Shown: positions 30,040 to 39,851, numbered from the stretch's first letter. The stretch: DNA of 64,000 bases from CAZAZQ01 sp964489705 (GCA_964489705.1 CAZAZQ010000013.1:11766-75765); one strand, 5' to 3'. A program made the numbers and translations. Notes: generated from the letters alone by a model not told the origin.

Positions 30040-30366
30040 TTACGAGAGAATTTTCTCTAAACGGGAAACCAAGTGGGATTTGGGTACCGCTCCGATTACC
30101 CGGTCGACTTCCTGCCCGTCCTTGAAAACCAACAACGACGGAATCGACATAATACCGTATCTTCCCGCCGTCAGATTGTTGGAATCGACATCCAGCTTGG
30201 CAACTTTGAGCTTATCGGAATACTCGTCGGCGATTTCTTCCAAGATGGGAGCAATCATCTTGCACGGACCGCACCAGGTCGCCCAAAAGTCGACAATAAC
30301 CGGTTTATCTGATTGAATAACTTCCGCTTCAAACGTGTCGTCAGTTACATGAACAGGTTTGCTCAT
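30040..30366 (-). CDS. trxA: Thioredoxin
   Basis: A classic 108-residue thioredoxin with the active site WCGPC at residues 31-35 in DFWATWCGPCKM. It also has the cis-proline region IMSIPSLLVF and the typical tail GAVPKSHLVSRLEKIL. No signal peptide is present, so it acts in the cytoplasm, reducing disulfides and feeding DsbD. GGAGGAG precedes the ATG. The upstream promoter has the same pattern as that of the ECF sigma gene, which suggests induction by the same sigma factor. It has its own terminator. Confidence 0.97.
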   Translation of the reverse strand: MSKPVHVTDDTFEAEVIQSDKPVIVDFWATWCGPCKMIAPILEEIADEYSDKLKVAKLDVDSNNLTAGRYGIMSIPSLLVFKDGQEVDRVIGAVPKSHLVSRLEKILS

Positions 30367-30411
30367 CTAACTCCTCCATTTTCATCTATCATCACGATTC
30401 TTTTTGTTTCT

Positions 30412-30440
30412 GTATAACACTTCTTGTTTCCTGAAGTTCC
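30412..30440 (-). promoter_or_regulatory. ECF-type promoter upstream of trxA
   Basis: Minus strand GGAACTT (30440-30434), a 15-base spacer and GTTATAC (30418-30412). It matches the sigma-factor promoter in 13 of 14 box positions with identical spacing. The expected transcript start is about 40 bases before the ATG. Confidence 0.72.
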
Positions 30441-30564
30441 GTAACATCGAGAAAAGTACTCTTTCTTCTCGAAGAACAACCCTCTTCAGTCGAATGTTTT
30501 CATCGCACCCAATATATGTATTGCCGAAGAGAAATCAACCTTTATCCTGTTTGTCGGTTATCGG

Positions 30565-33500
30565 TTATCGGTAGCGGAAGGATTTCTCTCGAAAGGTGAC
30601 GCTCTTGGCAAACGAGCGAACCTGCTCGGCAAACGCCTCCAGTCGGGTATCTTCGCCGGAATCGCGCAGTCCTTCGTAACTGATGTTCAACCACGGGATA
30701 CCGCCCAAATCCTCCGAGATTTTCTTGGACAAGGAACTGACCACCGTGCCGGGCATACAGTTGAACGGCATGGCGTTGACAATCCCCGACACGCCTTCGA
30801 AGGTCATCTCTATGGCTTTCCCGACCGAGAGGATGGCTTCTCCTTTGAAATCGAGAGGAAGGTATCTCGTCGCCAGGTTCATCATTTTCCCGACGGGGTA
30901 GTCTTCTTCCAACTGCGCTAGCCTGGTGAAATACTTGGCGATTTTATGTTCATGCCGACGTTGGATGAAGACTTGCAGGCTGCCGCGGAGAAAATCTTTG
31001 AGTCGGCGGTCGCGGAGAGCATCCCGTTGATAATCAAGAGAAGTGTACATCGGCCATTCGCAGAAAGGTGCCAGCCAGACCTGGAGACCCAGTTTCTCCA
31101 GCTTTTCGATGAGGTGGTTGTTGGAAAAGCGGTTATTGCGAAGGTAGATTTCCCCGACGACCCCCACCAGCGGGAATCTTTCGTCTATCGTCTCTATCTT
31201 GAGAAAATCGTTAACGGCATCCCGCGCCAACGCTTCGAACGATTCTTCCCGAATCATCGTCCGGCTCAGGCGATGGATGTAATGGTAATAGACTTTTTCC
31301 GTTTCGCCCGGATTGACTTCATACGGACGAGTGTGGTGAAGCAGTTTCATCAGGTAGTCGAGAAAGACCAGCCCTTGCCAGGTTAGTTTGCGGAAAGTGG
31401 TGCCGTCTTCGATACCGAAACCGGAATAGCCGTCCTTCGAGTTGGGGGAGAAGATGGGCACCTCATGGTAGCCCAGGTCGTCCAACACAATCCGGTGATA
31501 CTGGCTGTACAACCCGAAGCGGCACGGACCGTCGGCGCCGGGCATGAAAAAGACGGTACGACTCGGGTCGAAATCCTCGGATTTGATTTTCTTTATCATA
31601 TCACCGGTGGTAACGACCAACGGGAAACATTCCTTGCCGGAAGAGAACTTTTTCCCGTACTCAAGCGTTAATTCATCCGGTTCGTCCAGCACTTCCGCCG
31701 TCAAGCCGAAACGCTCGAACGCCGCCCGCAAGACGTAGGCATGGTCACACATGTTCGGAATATAGATGGTCTTTTCAAAGGGACGGAAATCGTCGCAGGC
31801 GATGTTGAAACTGCTGACCGGCATACTGAACGTGTAAAAGCGGAGAGAATCGACAAACGCTTCGCAACGGGTAATCAAACCGGCGTCGGCGGAGTGTTCG
31901 TCGAGTTCAAGCTGGAGGAACGGTTTCCCGTACATGAGCTTGCGGAAGAAGTGGGTGATAAACGAATCGGGACCGCAGCCGAAGGAGGTGATGTAGACGG
32001 CAAACAAATTGGGATGCTTGCGGATGTAATCCCCCGCCGCCAGAATCGATCGGCCATACCGCCAGTACATGTAGGAGTAATCGGCTTCATCATCGGCAAT
32101 GGGAAGGAAATCGATGGGGATGGCTTTGAGTCCCAGCTTGCGGATCTTATCGGGCAACTCCAGGGAGAGCCAGCGGTCATTGCCGTTGTACGGACGGCTG
32201 ACGATAACCAACGCCTTTTCGTCCGGCTCCAATTCCTCGAGAATTTTTCGTCCTTCTTCAATCAGGCTCCGCCGGTAGGTTTGATAAGCGCGGAATCCCG
32301 CCTCCAGCGCTTTCTTGTATTCGCTGTCGGAAAGGTCTAAATCATCCGCCAGATGCTTCATGCGTTGGTGCAGCTCGTTCATATCGGAACTGAAAGAGAT
32401 GGGCGAATTGAGAAACGTGATGTTCAAACTGTCGAAGTCAAAACGAGCCCGAATCGAAGAGCCGACGGATTGGACGTACGGACAGTAGTAGGCGCCGTTG
32501 TCGGAATCCTCGTCGTCGACCGCCATTTTAATCAAAGCCGGGAGAAAAATGGCATCGACTTTTTTCTCGATGAGGTTGGCGATGTGACCGTACACCATTT
32601 TGATGGGGTAGCAGGTTTCCGCCGTAAAAAGTTCAAGGGCGTCTTCGGCGATTTTCTTATTCGAGAGGTTGGAGTTGACGACGCGGAAGTTCAACGCTTC
32701 GAAAAACGCCCGCCAGAAGGGATAATAGTCGTAAAAGTGCAAGACCATCGGAATGCCGATACGCCCGCGGATGACTTTGGGCTTGGTGAACTTTTGGTAT
32801 CGTTTGAAAAGGAGCTTGTGGCGCAGTTTCATGTAGTCTGGGGGGAGTTGCTTTGCGGTCCGTTGTTTGATGTCGTACTTTTCGCAGCGGGCGCCATAGT
32901 ACAGCGGTTCTTCCCCTTCGATTTCCACTTTATGGATTTCGCACTGGTTGGCGCAGTCTTCACACACGAACGACTCAATCTCGTAATGCCGTTTGTGCAG
33001 GTCAAATCCTTTGAAGTTGGTTTGGAAACCCGGCTCGGCTATTTTCTCTTTGGCGAGAATTGCCGCTCCGATGGCACCGGTAACGTCATGGTGCGGGGGG
33101 ACGGTTATCTTTTTCCCGAGGAGCTTCTCGAACGCCGCCACCACCGCTTTGTTCCACGCTACGCCGCCCTGGAAGAAGATATGGTTTCCTATCCGGCGGT
33201 CCCCGACCACTTTGGTGAGGTAGTTGCTGGCAATGGAATATGCCAATCCCGCCAGTAAGTCATCCTTGCTGGCACCGCTGCGCTGGTGAGCGACCAGGTC
33301 CGATTCCATGAAGACGGTACACCGTTCGCCGCATCCGACCGGACATTTGGCGTGGAGCGCTTTTTCGCCGAATTCCGTTTCAATCTGGATGTTGAGTTTT
33401 TCCGCCTGCTCTTGAAGGAAAGAACCGGTACCGGCGGCGCAGGCTTTGTTCATTTCGAAGTCGACCACCGCTTGCTTGTCGATGGATATGTATTTCGAAT

Positions 33501-34770
33501 CCTGCCCGCCGATTTCAAAGATAGTGTCGACGTTCGGATCGATGTCAATCGCCGCCGTCGCTTGAGCGGTGATTTCGTTGCGAACGACATCGGCACCGAC
33601 AAAATCCCCGATGAGGTAGCGTCCCGAGCCGGTCGTTCCCACCGCTTTGACGATGACTCTGTTGCCGACTTCTTCGCCGATTTCCGCCAGCCCGCGGCGT
33701 ACCGCTTCGATGGGACGCCCTTCGGTCATCAGGTAACGACGGGCGATGACGTGATTGTCTTTATCAATCAATACCACGTTCGTCGAAAGTGAACCGATGT
33801 CAATGCCGAGAAAAACCTCAAGGTTATCAATGTCTTTCGGTCGCTCAGCTAAAGTAATACTATAATACTTGGAATCGGGATAATCGAACGAGAGTGCATC
33901 TCGTCCCGATTCGGGAACGGTGCGGAATTTCAAGTAGGCGGCGATTCGTTCCGGATCGAAAGATTCAACCACGGCATTTTCTTCCCGCGCCAACAATGCC
34001 GCCCCAACGGCGCCGATGACGTTATAATGTGGAGGGATGATGAGTTCGTCTTTTTCCAAGTCCAAGATTTCCGTAAAGGCACGAATCATGCCGGGGTTAG
34101 CGGCGACCCCTCCTTCGAAGGCAATCGGCTTGTCGAATTTTTTCCCGCGGGCGATGGAGCTTTTGAAATTCCGCGCCACGGCAAAACACAAGCCTGCCAC
34201 GATATCGTAATCGGGGGTGGCGATTTGTTGCAAGTGAATCATGTCCGACTTGGCAAAGACCGAACACCGCCCGGCGATGCGGGGAGGATTTTTCGATTTG
34301 AGTGCGAGTTTTCCGAACTCGTCTTCGATGGATATTTTCAGCCGCCCTGCCTGCTGGTCAAGAAAAGAGCCCGTGCCCGCAGCGCATTGGGCGTTCATAG
34401 CGAAGTCGGTGACAATTTTTTGACTGCTGTCGAGGATGAGCAGTTTGGAGTCTTCTCCGCCCATCTCGATGACGGTGCGAACCTCCGGTATCACGTGAAA
34501 GTTGCCGTGAGCGATGCTGGCGATTTCGCCGTAGAATTTTCCGCCCAAAATCGACTGGGCGGTTTTGCCGCCGATACCGGTCATGCCCAATGTGAACGTT
34601 TGATTCCGAAGCTCCGGAAATTGCTCCGTGAGAATCTCGTGCAGCCGTTCGAAAGGACGTCCTTGGAATCGGCTGTAGACTTCCTTGACGATGCTGTCCC
34701 CGTCCATGAGGACAAGCTTGACCGAGACGGAGCCGATGTCGATACCTAATGTCGTATGTTTTGTACTCAT
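30565..34770 (-). CDS. 2-hydroxyacyl-CoA dehydratase activase-like protein (BadF/BcrA-type, DUF2229 fusion)
   Basis: This 1401-residue protein carries two BadF/BadG/BcrA/BcrD ATPase units. The first covers about residues 5-270 (LGIDIGSVSVKLVLMDG). The second covers about 315-590 (VFLGIDIGSLSTNVVLID). Each has an NAQCAAGTGSFLDQQ- or NKACAAGTGSFLQEQ-type segment and a second cysteine near 20-40 residues later that would ligate a shared iron-sulfur cluster. A cysteine-rich spacer (VCEDCANQCEIHKV) and DUF2229 domains follow, with an HgdB-like C-terminal part. Long fused proteins of this kind, about 1400 residues, are widespread in anaerobes. The usual role is ATP-driven electron transfer to a dehydratase, but the partner is not evident here and the function of the long form is not settled. 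Confidence 0.92.
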   Translation of the reverse strand: MSTKHTTLGIDIGSVSVKLVLMDGDSIVKEVYSRFQGRPFERLHEILTEQFPELRNQTFTLGMTGIGGKTAQSILGGKFYGEIASIAHGNFHVIPEVRTVIEMGGEDSKLLILDSSQKIVTDFAMNAQCAAGTGSFLDQQAGRLKISIEDEFGKLALKSKNPPRIAGRCSVFAKSDMIHLQQIATPDYDIVAGLCFAVARNFKSSIARGKKFDKPIAFEGGVAANPGMIRAFTEILDLEKDELIIPPHYNVIGAVGAALLAREENAVVESFDPERIAAYLKFRTVPESGRDALSFDYPDSKYYSITLAERPKDIDNLEVFLGIDIGSLSTNVVLIDKDNHVIARRYLMTEGRPIEAVRRGLAEIGEEVGNRVIVKAVGTTGSGRYLIGDFVGADVVRNEITAQATAAIDIDPNVDTIFEIGGQDSKYISIDKQAVVDFEMNKACAAGTGSFLQEQAEKLNIQIETEFGEKALHAKCPVGCGERCTVFMESDLVAHQRSGASKDDLLAGLAYSIASNYLTKVVGDRRIGNHIFFQGGVAWNKAVVAAFEKLLGKKITVPPHHDVTGAIGAAILAKEKIAEPGFQTNFKGFDLHKRHYEIESFVCEDCANQCEIHKVEIEGEEPLYYGARCEKYDIKQRTAKQLPPDYMKLRHKLLFKRYQKFTKPKVIRGRIGIPMVLHFYDYYPFWRAFFEALNFRVVNSNLSNKKIAEDALELFTAETCYPIKMVYGHIANLIEKKVDAIFLPALIKMAVDDEDSDNGAYYCPYVQSVGSSIRARFDFDSLNITFLNSPISFSSDMNELHQRMKHLADDLDLSDSEYKKALEAGFRAYQTYRRSLIEEGRKILEELEPDEKALVIVSRPYNGNDRWLSLELPDKIRKLGLKAIPIDFLPIADDEADYSYMYWRYGRSILAAGDYIRKHPNLFAVYITSFGCGPDSFITHFFRKLMYGKPFLQLELDEHSADAGLITRCEAFVDSLRFYTFSMPVSSFNIACDDFRPFEKTIYIPNMCDHAYVLRAAFERFGLTAEVLDEPDELTLEYGKKFSSGKECFPLVVTTGDMIKKIKSEDFDPSRTVFFMPGADGPCRFGLYSQYHRIVLDDLGYHEVPIFSPNSKDGYSGFGIEDGTTFRKLTWQGLVFLDYLMKLLHHTRPYEVNPGETEKVYYHYIHRLSRTMIREESFEALARDAVNDFLKIETIDERFPLVGVVGEIYLRNNRFSNNHLIEKLEKLGLQVWLAPFCEWPMYTSLDYQRDALRDRRLKDFLRGSLQVFIQRRHEHKIAKYFTRLAQLEEDYPVGKMMNLATRYLPLDFKGEAILSVGKAIEMTFEGVSGIVNAMPFNCMPGTVVSSLSKKISEDLGGIPWLNISYEGLRDSGEDTRLEAFAEQVRSFAKSVTFREKSFRYR

Positions 34771-35084
34771 GGGGAATAAATCAACACCTCCCCTTTCTTG
34801 TTGGCAAGTAAATAATAATCTTATTCCTCCTTCTTGATCGCATCCTTTGATTATGTGTTATACGCATCAGAGGCGACGGCATTGGCATATCTTTGAACAA
34901 TGCGGAATTTTTTTCATAACCGGCATGACCAACAGGGAATGTCCCTTATTCTCAAACGGAAGAACAGGGAGGCGATACCTGTCGTTTCCTGTCTCATTCC
35001 ATGCTGACGGATGAAAAGGCAGCCTTCAAGGAATGCTTTAAGGGGAAGCGGTCATCTATTGACACGATGAGGGATGCGAGAGGG
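34771..35084 (-). other. Intergenic region upstream of the dehydratase activase
   Basis: No gene or clear terminator is seen over 314 bases. Just before the activase ATG, the Shine-Dalgarno GGGGAGG is part of a possible stem, GGGGA (34793-34789) paired with TCCCC (34775-34771), which ends at the start codon and could limit ribosome access. No convincing promoter was found. Confidence 0.45.
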
Positions 35085-37241
35085 CTAACGCCACAGTCGG
35101 TCGTATAACTGCTTTACGCTGTCACGCTGTGCCGTGGCGCCGTTTACATCGAGTCGTTGCAGCAAGATCTGAAACGCTTCACGATAATTTTGAGCGATGT
35201 CTTTCTCGGTGCGGCTGAGGAATCGTCTTCCTTCAAAGCCTCGGTAGTCATAGCGACGGAGAAGGTTGTCTTCCAACGGATGGTAATCTTCTCTTTTAGC
35301 GGAATCCGGTTCGATCTTCCATACCAAGCCGTCAAGACGTAAAAGGCTCTCGAGGTCACCGTGGAGTATTCGGTTGGTGGTGGTGTACAACGGCCTGCGC
35401 CACTGATTGTGGGCAAGAATGTTCAACAACACCTTGTCTTGAATCAATAAGTATTTGTCCGCAATCGTGGGAGTAATAGTTACCGTCACGCTGTTTTTTG
35501 AGCCGCCTCCGGCAAAGGTCACTTCTTTGGATTTCCAGGGAACGACACGGAGATTTTTCAACGAATCCGGCGTCAATGACCAAGGCAGAGCGGGGCGATA
35601 GCGCATGGTCGTTTGGAGAAACCAAACGGTATTCAACAGGGGAAGGTTCAAGACCGCGACGTCATTTCGGTAGTTTTCCACGATTTGCAAATACCACAGG
35701 GGGAAGGTGTCGATATCGCCGCCGGTGAAGAGAACGGCATTTTTTTCACATGAGTCGAGTATGTTGCGCGCATAAGCCAGACAGCCGTAGTTGTGACTTT
35801 GATTGTTGGAGCTCCAGTTAGCATGGAGGGCATTGAGCGGCAGAAGGACGAACAGCCCCGCCGAGGCAAACCAGATGCTGTCGGCATACCGCGGCAAAAG
35901 CCGAGTCGTCGCGTTCAGAACGGCATAACAGCCTACCCCAAGCCACAATGAGAACACCATGAAAGAAGCGAGAAAATGGCGCTCCATATTGCGAAAGAAC
36001 GGCTCCGGAACGTTGAGGTAGACAATAGCAATAAAAGAAGCGCAGAGAAACATCCCGAGCAGCCAGAGGGCTTGCTTGGTCTTTCGGACGAAGTGGTAAA
36101 TCATGCCGACAAGCCCGACGATTACGGGAATACCGAACATTCCGGTGAGTTTGACATTCTCCGTTGCGGCATCGAACCCGATGAAGTTCCAGCCGAAATA
36201 GCGGAGATACTCGTGTTTTACCTGCCAATCCCAGAAAGGTCCTTTTCGTTGTAAGAGATCGCTGCCGAAAGTTTTGATGCCGAACTGGTGCAGCGTCAGG
36301 TAATCCCAAAGGCTTTTGAAGGTATCAGGATTGCCGAGGTTGAAAACAGGGTGAAGCTGGGCACGGAAGAGGTTCGTCAGTTGAAGCGACGCTCCCAACA
36401 GGAAAAGAACAATGCCGCCCGCCCATATCCGGTAGTCCAAAAGGACCCTGGGACGCCGCAGGAGCACCAGCAAGAGAAACGCCGGTAAAAACAGCAGGTT
36501 GCTTCGATGAACACTTATGTCCAAGCCGAAAAGGAAGGCGGCAAGAAGGAGGTAGTTTCCGGCTCCGGGTTGCTCCGAGCTCTCCCACCAGCGAAAGGCA
36601 ACAAAGGTGAGAATCGTTGCCATCAACAGGGAAAAAGCATACGGGTTGGTGAACGTCCCGTGCCGCCAGATGCACGTCGTAAAAGCAAAGCAGAGAGCAG
36701 CAATGATGCTTGCCGCTTGTACCAAGAAGGGGCAAGCGTGGTTAAAAGTCGAGAGAATCCGCACCAAGAGGACGTAGACAATTGCTGCCGATAGGGCGGT
36801 GACAATGGCGGTCAAGATATGTATTCGTACCGTTGGAGAAGGAATGAAAGAAGCGTATCCTGCCAGCCGCCCGAAAAGCTGGAGCAGGACCGAGCCGGGA
36901 GGCGCTAAGATGCCAAGCGTGTAGCTTCCGATGATGTAGTCGGGGCTGCTCCACCAGGCGGGAGCCGGGTACATAGTAAGGATGTAAACAATAAACGCTC
37001 CGGCAAAAACTCCCCACACAGGAAAGGAATCCCGTGAAATGCTCCATATTTTTCCCATTTTCTCTTGACGGGGGAGAAGTCCACGCGGAATCAGAACCAC
37101 GTATCCCAAAATCAGCAGAATCGGCGCCACGGTGAGGCTCAGGGCACCGTCGACCGGTGGGGTGCGAAGGGCGACAAATCCAAGCACGAGGCACAGGATG
37201 CCCATATAAAAAGAACGCGTCGGCTTCCGGGTATTTCCCAT
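35085..37241 (-). CDS. DUF2723 membrane protein (GT-C/PMT-like fold)
   Basis: A 718-residue integral membrane protein with about ten to twelve hydrophobic segments over residues 12-480 and a soluble C-terminal domain of about 230 residues. The DUF2723 signature region is YTLGILAPPGSVLLQLFGRL (about residues 112-131). DUF2723 proteins resemble protein O-mannosyltransferases, with an acidic pair in the first periplasmic loop (W-D-x-G-E-F). Here that site reads WWSSPDY, so the first acid is lost and the Glu is Asp. It could be a transferase with changed chemistry or a non-catalytic homologue. It is monocistronic by appearance, with no nearby glycan genes. Confidence 0.82.
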   Translation of the reverse strand: MGNTRKPTRSFYMGILCLVLGFVALRTPPVDGALSLTVAPILLILGYVVLIPRGLLPRQEKMGKIWSISRDSFPVWGVFAGAFIVYILTMYPAPAWWSSPDYIIGSYTLGILAPPGSVLLQLFGRLAGYASFIPSPTVRIHILTAIVTALSAAIVYVLLVRILSTFNHACPFLVQAASIIAALCFAFTTCIWRHGTFTNPYAFSLLMATILTFVAFRWWESSEQPGAGNYLLLAAFLFGLDISVHRSNLLFLPAFLLLVLLRRPRVLLDYRIWAGGIVLFLLGASLQLTNLFRAQLHPVFNLGNPDTFKSLWDYLTLHQFGIKTFGSDLLQRKGPFWDWQVKHEYLRYFGWNFIGFDAATENVKLTGMFGIPVIVGLVGMIYHFVRKTKQALWLLGMFLCASFIAIVYLNVPEPFFRNMERHFLASFMVFSLWLGVGCYAVLNATTRLLPRYADSIWFASAGLFVLLPLNALHANWSSNNQSHNYGCLAYARNILDSCEKNAVLFTGGDIDTFPLWYLQIVENYRNDVAVLNLPLLNTVWFLQTTMRYRPALPWSLTPDSLKNLRVVPWKSKEVTFAGGGSKNSVTVTITPTIADKYLLIQDKVLLNILAHNQWRRPLYTTTNRILHGDLESLLRLDGLVWKIEPDSAKREDYHPLEDNLLRRYDYRGFEGRRFLSRTEKDIAQNYREAFQILLQRLDVNGATAQRDSVKQLYDRLWR

Positions 37242-37551
37242 CAGGCTATCCCTTTCCCCGGTTCCTCTTGGATATCTCGTCGTTGTGCCGAATGAGCCTC
37301 TCGCCGGTGAGAGAGAAGCGAAAATTCTCTTCTCTGCCGTTTTCGGCGACGGGAGCTTGTTTTACCTATGCACACGATACGCAGTCTGTTGCTTGAGGTT
37401 CAAAACCGAACGACTTTACCCATGATGGGAATTTGTTCTCATTGAGTCAAGTGTTTTATCGCTTGTGTTTGTCGGGTGGAAAAGAAACCATAAAAAAAGC
37501 GGGAGAGAACTCCCGCTTTGAAAAAAAGAGGTTACTTTATCAGGGACAGGC
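37242..37551 (-). other. Intergenic region between the DUF2723 and chemoreceptor genes
   Basis: No gene is supported. The chemoreceptor's terminator occupies 37492-37517. The remainder, upstream of the DUF2723 gene, holds no promoter I would defend. Confidence 0.5.
37492..37517 (-). terminator. Terminator of the chemoreceptor gene
   Basis: AGCGGGAG (37498-37505) pairs with CTCCCGCT (37510-37517) around an AGAA loop. Read on the minus strand it ends in seven T, 35 bases beyond the stop codon. Confidence 0.92.
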
Positions 37552-39708
37552 TCAACTGTGAATCTTAAATCGGGACACCATCTGCTGGAGTCCCTCCGCC
37601 TGTCGGTTGAGCTCTTCGGCGGCGGCGGCGGACTGTTCCGCACCCTTCGCCGTTTCGTCGATAACGTTGGAGATCTGCTCGATGCTTCGAGAGATTTCCT
37701 CCGCCGCGGTGGACTGTTGCTCCGCAGCCGAAGCGATTTGCTCTATCATGTCGACCACCCGCTGGTTCATTGCCACTATTTCATTAAGGCTGTTGCCGGC
37801 TTTGTCGGCAAGTTCTCTGCCCTTGTCGACTTCTTGAATTCCGGCTTCCATCGAATTGACCGCATCTTCGGTTTCGTGTTGGATGCCTTTAATCATGTCG
37901 GTGATTTCGCTGGTGGCTTTGCTGGTGCGTTCGGCAAGTTTTCTCACCTCATCGGCGACCACCGCAAAACCGCGCCCCTGCTCTCCGGCACGCGCCGCTT
38001 CAATGGCGGCGTTGAGTGCCAACAGGTTGGTTTGGTCGGCGATGTCGTCGATGACGCCGATGATTTCACCGATCTGATCGGCGGAGTTCGCCAGCTTGGC
38101 AATGGACTCGGCGGAATCACGCACCACGTCGGCGATTCGCTGCATCCCTTGAATGGTGTCGCTGACGATTTGTCCGCCGGTCGAAGCGGTGGTGGAAGCG
38201 TTCCGGGAAGCGTCGGTGGCTTCGCCGGCGTTTCGGGACGACTCTACGATAGTCGCGGTCACCTCTTCCACTCCCGAAGAGACCTGGTTAATCTGTTGCG
38301 CTTGCTCGTTCACTCCCTGGGAAAGTTGCTCAGCGGTGGAGGATATCTGAGTAGCGGCGCTGACCAACTCACGAGCGTTATCAGCAAGCTGACGAATCAT
38401 GCCGGAGAGGTTTTCAATCATGATCTTGAAGGAATTCCCCAGCACGTCCTTTTCGGATTTCGGTTTCACTTGGACGGTTAAATCATTTTGAGCAATCCTT
38501 TGGGAAGCCTCGGCAATTTCTTGGATGTAGGTGATAAGTTCCTTTGAAGATGATTGAAGCAATCCGATCTCGTCATCGGAATTGACTTCGATGGTGTGGT
38601 CGATTTCCCCCTTGGCGATTCCGACGAGAACGGTTGTGACTTGCTTGATGGGGTCGGCAATCTTTTTGGCAAAGAAGTAAAGCAGCCCAAGCGCCAACAA
38701 AAGACAAATTACACCAAGGAGAATTTGTTTCCACATCGCCGAAGAAGCTTTGGCGGTTATTATCTCCTTGGGGACTTCCAGCTTCACTGACCACGGAGTG
38801 GCAGTTTGTCCTACGGTCAAGGGGGTAAACACCCGAAGTTTTTCTCCGGCGAACTCGATGGTTTCCTTCGCATTTTGAATGGCGGCAAGGGTCTTGCTGG
38901 TTTTGGCTTGGTCCTCACCGCGGGCGGCACGAATCGCAATCATATTCTTCCCGACCCGTTCAGGGTGTCCCGTTACGCCGCAGATTGTCCCGTCGTTGCT
39001 CAGGATGACCAAGGTTCCGGTCTTGTCAAAGATATCAAGTTTGTCTGCAATCTCCTGTAGTTTATTCAGCCGCAGGTCAATGCCGGTAATCCCGTAGAAA
39101 CGTTCGTTGGCAATGATAGGAGCGACCAAAGAGATAACCAGCTCATTGTTGCCTTGAATCGGATACATGTGGGGATTGACAAGGCATTCTTGCTTGGTCT
39201 TTTTGCACAACTCATAAAAGTTCTTTTCGGATTTAGCATCGTAGCCGATGGTCGGACTCAGGCGAATTTCTCCTTGCGGATTGCGGCTCCAATACGGGAT
39301 GAACCGCCCGGTCTTGTCGTGCCCGTCGGTATCGATATAGCCCATATCCATCCCGTCGAAGGCATCCGGCTCCCAGACCGTGTAGACGCCGGCAAATTCG
39401 GGATTTCGTTGTAAAGTGGTTTGCAGGATTCCGTTGGCTTCTTCTCTGCCGATGTCGAGCAAAATCTTTTCATCTTTCACGGCAGAGAGGGTTTGAGCAA
39501 CCGATTTGGCTGCATCCAGCGCTTTTTCGAGCTGAAACTTCACGGCAAAGGCATTGGTTCGGGCGGCATTAATTGTGTCATGTTCTGCCGTGTTTATGGC
39601 GATTTCCCGCATTGAGAGGGCGGAGTAGGTAATGATAATCGCCGTGGTAATCAGCAAAGCAAAGCCAGCCCAGAGCGCTATTTTCAATTGCACCGATTTA
39701 ATTTTCAT
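37552..39708 (-). CDS. Methyl-accepting chemotaxis protein with dCache sensor
   Basis: About 718 residues. The first membrane helix is at about residues 8-30. A periplasmic dCache-type sensor domain follows (about 40-320), with GVYTVWEPDAFDGMD as the family's ligand-pocket region. The second helix is at about 326-350, followed by HAMP and a signalling domain. The hairpin tip is intact: IADQTNLLALNAAIEAARAG, then RGFAVVADEVRKLAERT. The ATG at 39708 is chosen for the GGGATAGGTG sequence just before it. It is the last gene of a minus-strand cluster with a porin, rhodanese and periplasmic binding protein, separated from the latter by 219 bases that hold a stable hairpin. The likely job is sensing a ligand related to that cluster, directly or via the binding protein. 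Confidence 0.93.
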   Translation of the reverse strand: MKIKSVQLKIALWAGFALLITTAIIITYSALSMREIAINTAEHDTINAARTNAFAVKFQLEKALDAAKSVAQTLSAVKDEKILLDIGREEANGILQTTLQRNPEFAGVYTVWEPDAFDGMDMGYIDTDGHDKTGRFIPYWSRNPQGEIRLSPTIGYDAKSEKNFYELCKKTKQECLVNPHMYPIQGNNELVISLVAPIIANERFYGITGIDLRLNKLQEIADKLDIFDKTGTLVILSNDGTICGVTGHPERVGKNMIAIRAARGEDQAKTSKTLAAIQNAKETIEFAGEKLRVFTPLTVGQTATPWSVKLEVPKEIITAKASSAMWKQILLGVICLLLALGLLYFFAKKIADPIKQVTTVLVGIAKGEIDHTIEVNSDDEIGLLQSSSKELITYIQEIAEASQRIAQNDLTVQVKPKSEKDVLGNSFKIMIENLSGMIRQLADNARELVSAATQISSTAEQLSQGVNEQAQQINQVSSGVEEVTATIVESSRNAGEATDASRNASTTASTGGQIVSDTIQGMQRIADVVRDSAESIAKLANSADQIGEIIGVIDDIADQTNLLALNAAIEAARAGEQGRGFAVVADEVRKLAERTSKATSEITDMIKGIQHETEDAVNSMEAGIQEVDKGRELADKAGNSLNEIVAMNQRVVDMIEQIASAAEQQSTAAEEISRSIEQISNVIDETAKGAEQSAAAAEELNRQAEGLQQMVSRFKIHS

Positions 39709-39819
39709 CTGAACACCTATCCCTTTGTTGTTCTCTGATTGCGTAACCTCTTTTTTTGTGCTGCGTAGGACAATCAGACAACCCCCACGCAGCATGCTTT
39801 ATATATGAGCTATTGAAGT

Positions 39820-39851
39820 CTGCTTGCTCTTCCTCCCAGAACAGCAAGCAG
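39820..39851 (-). repeat. Intercistronic inverted repeat between binding-protein and chemoreceptor genes
   Basis: CTGCTTGCT (39820-39828) pairs with AGCAAGCAG (39843-39851). Flanking GAAGT/ACTTC extends the stem with one bulge. No T-run follows on the minus strand, so it is more likely an mRNA-stabilising or processing hairpin than a terminator. Confidence 0.6.

Noticed and set aside
29678..30316. 212-codon plus-strand ORF opposite trxA and the candidate selenoprotein
   Set aside because: Crosses the trxA terminator and opposes trxA; no domain or ribosome site.
32353..33258. Long antisense ORF inside the CoA-dehydratase activase gene
   Set aside because: No domain or start signal; explained by the base composition of the true gene.
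34834..34864. GTTATAC (34858-34864) as another ECF promoter
   Set aside because: No GGAACTT or close relative at the required 15-base spacing upstream.
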